A program made the position numbers and the translations under genes. From contig DAHWFG010000467.1 in NCBI GenBank assembly GCA_027325115.1, forward strand, positions 1-20,250: a stretch of 20,250 nucleotides of DNA, read 5' to 3'. The notes beneath the pieces were generated by a model. The model ran no database searches. It saw only the letters and a list, made by a program, of their open reading frames with translations, and had not been told where the DNA came from. This document shows, piece by piece, positions 16,444 to 20,250 of the stretch. Numbering within the stretch: the first letter of the stretch is position 1; each line of letters starts with the position of its first letter. The stretch is from JAKBCQ01 sp021807585 (GTDB lineage Bacteria > Planctomycetota > Planctomycetia > Isosphaerales > Isosphaeraceae).

Positions 16444-18279
16444 TTACTCGACGGTGACGCTCTTCGCCAGATTGCGCGGTTTGTCGATATCGCGGCCCAA
16501 TAAAAGAGCGACATGATACGCGAGCAACTGAAGCGGAACGACCGCGACCAACGGCTGGATGATCTCGGGTACGTCGGGAATCGGCAAGAAAACGTCGGCG
16601 CGACGCTCGAGTTCGCGATCCCCCTCGGTCCCCACCGCGACAATCACCCCCCGCCGCGCCTTCAACTCCTCAATGTTCGACATCGTTTTGGCGTGGAGCG
16701 GACCCCTCGGCGCCACCACGACGCACGGAGTTTCAGGATCGACCAGAGCGATCGGCCCGTGCTTCATCTCGGACGCCGGATAACCCTCGGCATGAATATA
16801 GCTAATCTCTTTAAGTTTAAGAGCCCCTTCAAGAGCCACCGGGTGGTGGACGTCGCGGCCGAGGAAAAGGACGCTTTTGCTGTTCGCGATCCGTTCGGCC
16901 GCGGCGACCACCAAGGGCTCGATCGCGAGCGTTTTTTGAAGCGGTTCGGGCGCCGACTCGATCGCGTCGATCGCCTCCAAACCCGCCGTGAACGACATAT
17001 GCCTAAGCCTTCCCAGATAAATCGCCAGGAGCGAGAGGACGACGACCTGCGCCGCGAACGATTTCGTCCCCGCGACGCCGATCTCGGTCCCCGCGTGGAG
17101 ATAAATGCCGCCGTCGGCCTCGCGGGCGATCGTACTCCCCACGGTGTTGACGATCGCGAGCGTCGGATGGCCGCGACGCCTCGCCTCGCGGAGCGCTCCG
17201 AGCGTATCCGCGGTTTCCCCCGATTGGCTCAACACAAAAACAAGCGTCCGATCGTCGAGCGGAGCGTTCGAATATCGGAATTCCCCCGCGTATTCGACCT
17301 CGACCGGAATCCGCGCGCAGCGCTCGATCAAATATTCGCCGATCTTCGCGGCGTGAAGGCTCGTACCGCACGCCGCGAACACAATCCGACGCACCCGACG
17401 CAACTTCGCCGCCGTCAGGTTGAGCCCGCCGAACTGCGCCGTCGCCTCGCCGCGACGAATCCGCCCGCGACACGCGTCTCGAACCGTGTTCGGTTGCTCA
17501 TAAATCTCTTTGAGCATATAATGAGGAACTCCGCCGAGCTCGCGGTCGTCGGGCTTCCAGTCGATCCGGTCGACTCTCGGTACGATCGATCCTCGCTCCA
17601 AATGCTCAAGGTTGAATTCATCCGCGGTAAGCCTGACGACCTCGCCGTCCTGAAGGTACGCGACCGACTGCGTATGGGGAGCGATCGCGCTCGAATCGCT
17701 CGCGAGAAAATGCTCGCCGTCTCCCAAACCGACGACGAGCGGGCTCCCCATCCGCGCGCCGATCAATACCCCGGGCTCGCAAGGCGCGACCACAGCGAGC
17801 CCGTAAGTTCCCTCGAGCCGAGGCAAGATCGCGCGAACCGCTGAGAACAAATCCAGATCTTTTTTAAGTTCTTGCGCGATCAAATGTGCGATCACTTCGG
17901 TATCGGTTTGGCTTTGAAAGACGTAGCCGAGCCGCGTCAGTTCGTCGCGCAGTTGCGCGTGGTTTTCGATCACGCCGTTGTGCGCCACCGCGACCCGCCC
18001 CGCGCCGCCGATATGAGGGTGCGCGTTCAAGTCGTTCGCGGGCCCGTGCGTCGCCCACCGCGTGTGGCTGATCCCGCATTCCCCCGCCGCGGGCGATTGC
18101 GATAAAAGCTCCTCGAGCGCCGCGACCCGCCCGGCTCGCTTCCGAACCACCAGCCTCGATTCGGAATCGATCGTCGCCACCCCGGCGCTATCATAACCGC
18201 GATATTCCAGCCGCCTCAAACCCGCCAACAAAATCGGCTCGGCGGCGCGCCGACCCGTAAATCCGACAATTCCACACAC
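16444..18279 (-). CDS. glmS: Glutamine--fructose-6-phosphate aminotransferase (isomerizing)
   Basis: GlmS makes glucosamine-6-phosphate from fructose-6-phosphate and glutamine, the first step to UDP-GlcNAc for peptidoglycan and lipopolysaccharide; cytoplasmic. The 611 residues match the usual length (E. coli 609). The start is GTG 18279: it puts the catalytic Cys directly after the initiator (MCGIVGFTG), and AAGGAG (18292-18287) lies 7 bases upstream. A GTG two codons earlier is only one base from the AAGGAG and would bury the Cys. The N-terminal glutaminase domain (1-220) has EYRGYDSAG and SHTRWATHG. Two SIS sugar-isomerase domains follow, with AACGTSLHA, LSQSGETADT and HAEGYPASEMKHGPIAL. 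The C terminus is the family's LAKSVTVE. A small membrane-protein gene lies 63 bases upstream on the same strand. No glmS-ribozyme-like leader is seen in that gap. Confidence 0.98.
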   Translation of the reverse strand: MCGIVGFTGRRAAEPILLAGLRRLEYRGYDSAGVATIDSESRLVVRKRAGRVAALEELLSQSPAAGECGISHTRWATHGPANDLNAHPHIGGAGRVAVAHNGVIENHAQLRDELTRLGYVFQSQTDTEVIAHLIAQELKKDLDLFSAVRAILPRLEGTYGLAVVAPCEPGVLIGARMGSPLVVGLGDGEHFLASDSSAIAPHTQSVAYLQDGEVVRLTADEFNLEHLERGSIVPRVDRIDWKPDDRELGGVPHYMLKEIYEQPNTVRDACRGRIRRGEATAQFGGLNLTAAKLRRVRRIVFAACGTSLHAAKIGEYLIERCARIPVEVEYAGEFRYSNAPLDDRTLVFVLSQSGETADTLGALREARRRGHPTLAIVNTVGSTIAREADGGIYLHAGTEIGVAGTKSFAAQVVVLSLLAIYLGRLRHMSFTAGLEAIDAIESAPEPLQKTLAIEPLVVAAAERIANSKSVLFLGRDVHHPVALEGALKLKEISYIHAEGYPASEMKHGPIALVDPETPCVVVAPRGPLHAKTMSNIEELKARRGVIVAVGTEGDRELERRADVFLPIPDVPEIIQPLVAVVPLQLLAYHVALLLGRDIDKPRNLAKSVTVE

Positions 18280-18342
18280 GCTCACGCTCCTTGATGATAA
18301 TCAATCAATCCATCCATGAGGAATCGAGCTTCTTTACCGCAA

Positions 18343-18570
18343 TTATAGTTCGAGATCGCGCGTCCTTTGTTTGGCGGGCCGACGCGAGATCAGCACGCCG
18401 ACGACCACCATCGTCATCCCGACGAAAAACACCCCAAAAAGGATCGAATCGGTCGGGTAACCCAAAATCACCTTGGGCTTGTTTTTCACCCCCGCCAAGA
18501 TCCCGATCGCTGCAAGTTGAAGCACGGGCCCCGTTAACCGCAACCAGGTTCCCGTCGTGCGCATATTCAT
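18343..18570 (-). CDS. Small two-helix membrane protein, unknown
   Basis: The frame opens at 18642, but I favour ATG 18570, giving 75 residues (MNMRTTGTWLRLTGP...). The earlier residues are Arg/Gly-rich with no sign of coding. An ATG two codons later is an alternative. Two membrane segments are visible: about 13-28 (GPVLQLAAIGILAG) and 42-62 (SILFGVFFVGMTMVVVGVLIS), joined by a short loop KNKPKVILGYPTD, with a basic tail RRPAKQRTRD. The upstream ribosome site is weak (GAGAAAG). It precedes glmS by 63 bases on the same strand and so may share its transcript. I do not recognise a family; hydropathy and placement argue that it is real. Confidence 0.65.
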   Translation of the reverse strand: MNMRTTGTWLRLTGPVLQLAAIGILAGVKNKPKVILGYPTDSILFGVFFVGMTMVVVGVLISRRPAKQRTRDLEL

Positions 18571-18843
18571 GCCAAAACTTTCTCGCGAGAATATCGTTCC
18601 CAATCGATCGTTCGACCGACGCCCCGCACCCGGTCTCCCCAAGCGTCGCCGATTTTACCCAATCGGAAGCCGCGACGCCTGGGGAATCATGTCGGATCCC
18701 CCCCACCCCCGCGGTCGCCGATTGACCCGCTCGAAGCGACGAGCTAGCTTAAAGATAAGACTTCGATCGCGTCCAACGCGTCGATTCCAAACGCAACGTC
18801 ATGTTCTTTTTTCCGTATAACTTAATATCGAGGGAGGTCGGCG

Positions 18844-20046
18844 ATGAAGTTCGGGAACGTCGCTTGGGCTTTGGCGCCGGCGTTATGCGTCGCCTCGGGG
18901 ATCTCGGCCTTCGGCCAGGCGCAGGTATCGACTCGAATCGTCACCGCGGAGTTGTTTCCGACAAGCGCCGAGCGTTACAAGCTGCCGTTTCCGCTCGAGC
19001 CGACGCGGCGTGTGAACTTGCTCGCAACCTCCGACGGACTCTTGCGCAGCCTCGCCGCGCCGCTGGGAGCGAACGTGCGCGAGGGACAAGAGATCGCCCA
19101 GCTCGATCGCGCCGAGGCGCAGGCTCGCCTCAAAATCGCCGACGCCGAACTTAAAGAACGCCAGGCCGAGCTCGACGAAGCCAAGAAGGGGAACGGCAAG
19201 GTCGCGATCGCCGAGGCGCGCGTCGACGCGGCGCGGGGACGAGCCGATCTCGCCCGCCTGGCGCTCGAAGCGTGCACCGTCCGCGCCCCCTTCAGCGGTA
19301 AAATCATGTCGATCCCCGCGAGCCCCGGCCAGGTTCTTCTCAAAGGAGCGCTCATCGCCGAACTCGCCGATACCACCAGCCTGCGCGTTTTGGTTCCGGT
19401 CGATCGCCGCGCCGTCACGCTCGGTTCGGCGATCAAATTGACCGTCGAAGGGCAAGCCGTAAACGGCAAGATCGACGCGATCTTGCCCCTTCCCGAGAAC
19501 GACTCGATACTCCGCGAACTCGCCACGCAATTCGCCGCGGCGTGGGTTTCGATCCCCAACGCCAAGTTCGATCACGAACCCGGCGAGCGCGTTTCGAGCC
19601 CCTACCTGCCCGATCAACCCCTCGTCAACGTCCCCACGCGGTCGGTTCTCGACAGCGAGGAGGACGAGGCGACAAAAGTCGTACAAGTCGTGCGCGGCGA
19701 ATATGTCGTCAATGTACCTGTGAAGGTTTTGGGGGTCGTCGCCGAGGAATGGACGCAGGTATCGGGAGCTTTTAAAGTACGAGATGTGTTGATCGTTTCA
19801 TCGAGCGCGCCGCTCGTCGGGGGGAGCTTCATTCGCCTGGGTGGCGACAACGCGGCGAACGCCGAGCCCGCCGACCCGAATCAGCCCGGCGCGGTCGCGA
19901 GCGTGACGGCGCCCGCGGGAGCGGGGAGTCGCGTTGCGCCGATCGGCGCCGCGGGTCGAACGAAATCGGCGACGAAATCGAGCGCCGCCAAGAAGACGAC
20001 GAAACCCGCGGCCGCGGGCGCTCCCAAATCGGCGGTGCCGTTTTGA
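18844..20046 (+). CDS. Periplasmic membrane-fusion (HlyD/RND-type efflux adaptor) protein
   Basis: 400 residues; ATG 18844 has GGGAGG (18832-18837) six bases upstream. The signal peptide spans residues 1-24 (VAWALAPALCVASGISAFG, cleavage near Gln25). The lipoyl/biotinyl-like half-motifs lie at 57-88 (LLATSDGLLRSLAAPLGANV) and 144-176 (VRAPFSGKIMSIPASPGQVL), split by a charged coiled-coil of about 55 residues (ARLKIADAELKERQAELDEA). A beta-barrel part follows (LRVLVPVDRRAVTLGSAIKL). This is the layout of adaptors that link an inner-membrane transporter to the outer membrane; the coiled coil is short. No transporter is in the window, and the gene downstream is outside it. The C-terminal 60 residues are a low-complexity Ala/Lys/Thr tail (SATKSSAAKKTTKPAAAG), not part of the fold. 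TATAAC at 18816-18821 may be a -10 box, but no -35 is clear. Confidence 0.9.
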   Translation: MKFGNVAWALAPALCVASGISAFGQAQVSTRIVTAELFPTSAERYKLPFPLEPTRRVNLLATSDGLLRSLAAPLGANVREGQEIAQLDRAEAQARLKIADAELKERQAELDEAKKGNGKVAIAEARVDAARGRADLARLALEACTVRAPFSGKIMSIPASPGQVLLKGALIAELADTTSLRVLVPVDRRAVTLGSAIKLTVEGQAVNGKIDAILPLPENDSILRELATQFAAAWVSIPNAKFDHEPGERVSSPYLPDQPLVNVPTRSVLDSEEDEATKVVQVVRGEYVVNVPVKVLGVVAEEWTQVSGAFKVRDVLIVSSSAPLVGGSFIRLGGDNAANAEPADPNQPGAVASVTAPAGAGSRVAPIGAAGRTKSATKSSAAKKTTKPAAAGAPKSAVPF

Positions 20047-20066
20047 GCGGGGGCGTTTGTGTCGGA

Positions 20067-20136
20067 GACCCCCCTCGATCCCCCCGCATGCTGGGCGATG
20101 GGTTATAATATGATTGTACATTTCTCCCTCTCCGCG
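20067..20136 (+). repeat. First copy of a 115-base-period intergenic repeat
   Basis: Begins GACCCCCCTCGAT, contains GGGTTATAATATGATTGT (20100-20117) and ends CTCCCTCTCCGC. A second copy starts 115 bases further on with a few substitutions. The TTATAATATG part holds a perfect TATAAT. It begins 20 bases after the adaptor gene's stop. Confidence 0.85.
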
Positions 20137-20147
20137 TGCGGGGAGGG
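20126..20147. repeat. GC-rich hairpin in the repeat spacer
   Basis: CCCTCTCCGC and GCGGGGAGGG pair over 10 bp (one T.G) around a GT loop. Palindromes of this CCCTCTCCGCG-type are reminiscent of repetitive extragenic elements. It may help end transcription of the adaptor gene, but no T-run follows. Confidence 0.6.
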
Positions 20148-20181
20148 CCGGGGTGGGGTTCTTATCGCCGGTCGAAAAATC

Positions 20182-20250
20182 GACCCCACTCGATCTCCCC
20201 GAATGCGGAGGGAAGGGTTATAATATGATTGTGCATCTCTCCCTCTCCGC
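20182..20250 (+). repeat. Second copy of the 115-base-period repeat, cut by the window end
   Basis: GACCCCACTCGAT through GGGTTATAATATGATTGT (20215-20232) to CTCCCTCTCCGC at 20250. Compared with the first copy the TATAAT core is identical; TACATTTC becomes TGCATCTC, and the block before the core has several changes. More copies may follow outside the window. Confidence 0.85.

Noticed and set aside
16513..17844. 443-residue + frame opposite glmS
   Set aside because: Arg/Asp-rich antisense shadow; glmS on the other strand is unambiguous.
18280..18342. glmS ribozyme/riboswitch upstream of glmS
   Set aside because: The gap is only 63 bases, too short for the ribozyme, and lacks its conserved core; that element is typical of Firmicutes.
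20067..20250. CRISPR array
   Set aside because: Only two copies with a 115-base period, degenerate flanks and long GC-rich spacer; repeat and spacer sizes do not fit.

Overview
The window looks like a chromosomal stretch of a planctomycete, possibly of the Isosphaeraceae/Gemmata side (inference). The support is two proteins with the Pirellula/Verrucomicrobium-type heme-binding module, a large secreted protein ending in a Hint (intein-like) domain, several planctomycete-type unknowns, high GC, and a very high density of the palindrome CGATCG in genes and spacers. No phage, plasmid, insertion sequence or CRISPR array is visible. Most of the window is ordinary housekeeping and cell-envelope sequence.

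Layout, left to right. 1-855 (+) is the 3' part of an azurin-like copper domain fused to cytochrome c. It is followed by a 281-residue unknown (904-1749, +) and a large secreted TPR protein (best start GTG 2088, end 5222, +). An AT-rich spacer separates this from a leftward cluster at 5373-9384: alpha/beta hydrolase, 75-residue unknown, polytopic membrane protein and 4-alpha-glucanotransferase (malQ). The membrane protein starts inside the stop codon of the 75-residue gene (GTGA), and malQ starts 19 bases after the membrane protein ends, so this looks like one transcript.

The centre holds a tRNA-Glu(CUC) with a clear intrinsic terminator. Next comes a small stand-alone LigD-type phosphoesterase-domain protein (9657-10046, +). 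It converges on, and overlaps by 169 bases, a membrane-anchored unknown (9878-10744, -).

The right half is mostly leftward. A small two-helix membrane protein, glmS and a 1002-residue sugar-dehydrogenase-like/heme protein (18570 to 13367) lie close together. The Hint protein (13152-11176) follows after a possible terminator. At the right end a membrane-fusion (HlyD-type) adaptor runs rightward (18844-20046). It is followed by the start of a 115-base-period repeat that carries a TATAAT core and a GC-rich hairpin and is cut by the window end.

Together the genes suggest envelope work: amino-sugar supply (glmS), alpha-glucan handling (malQ), periplasmic electron transfer or sugar oxidation (two heme proteins), TPR scaffolding and efflux. 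The least explained items are the Hint protein, the stand-alone phosphoesterase domain with an altered active-site residue, the overlapping convergent gene pair, the CGATCG density and the 3' repeat.
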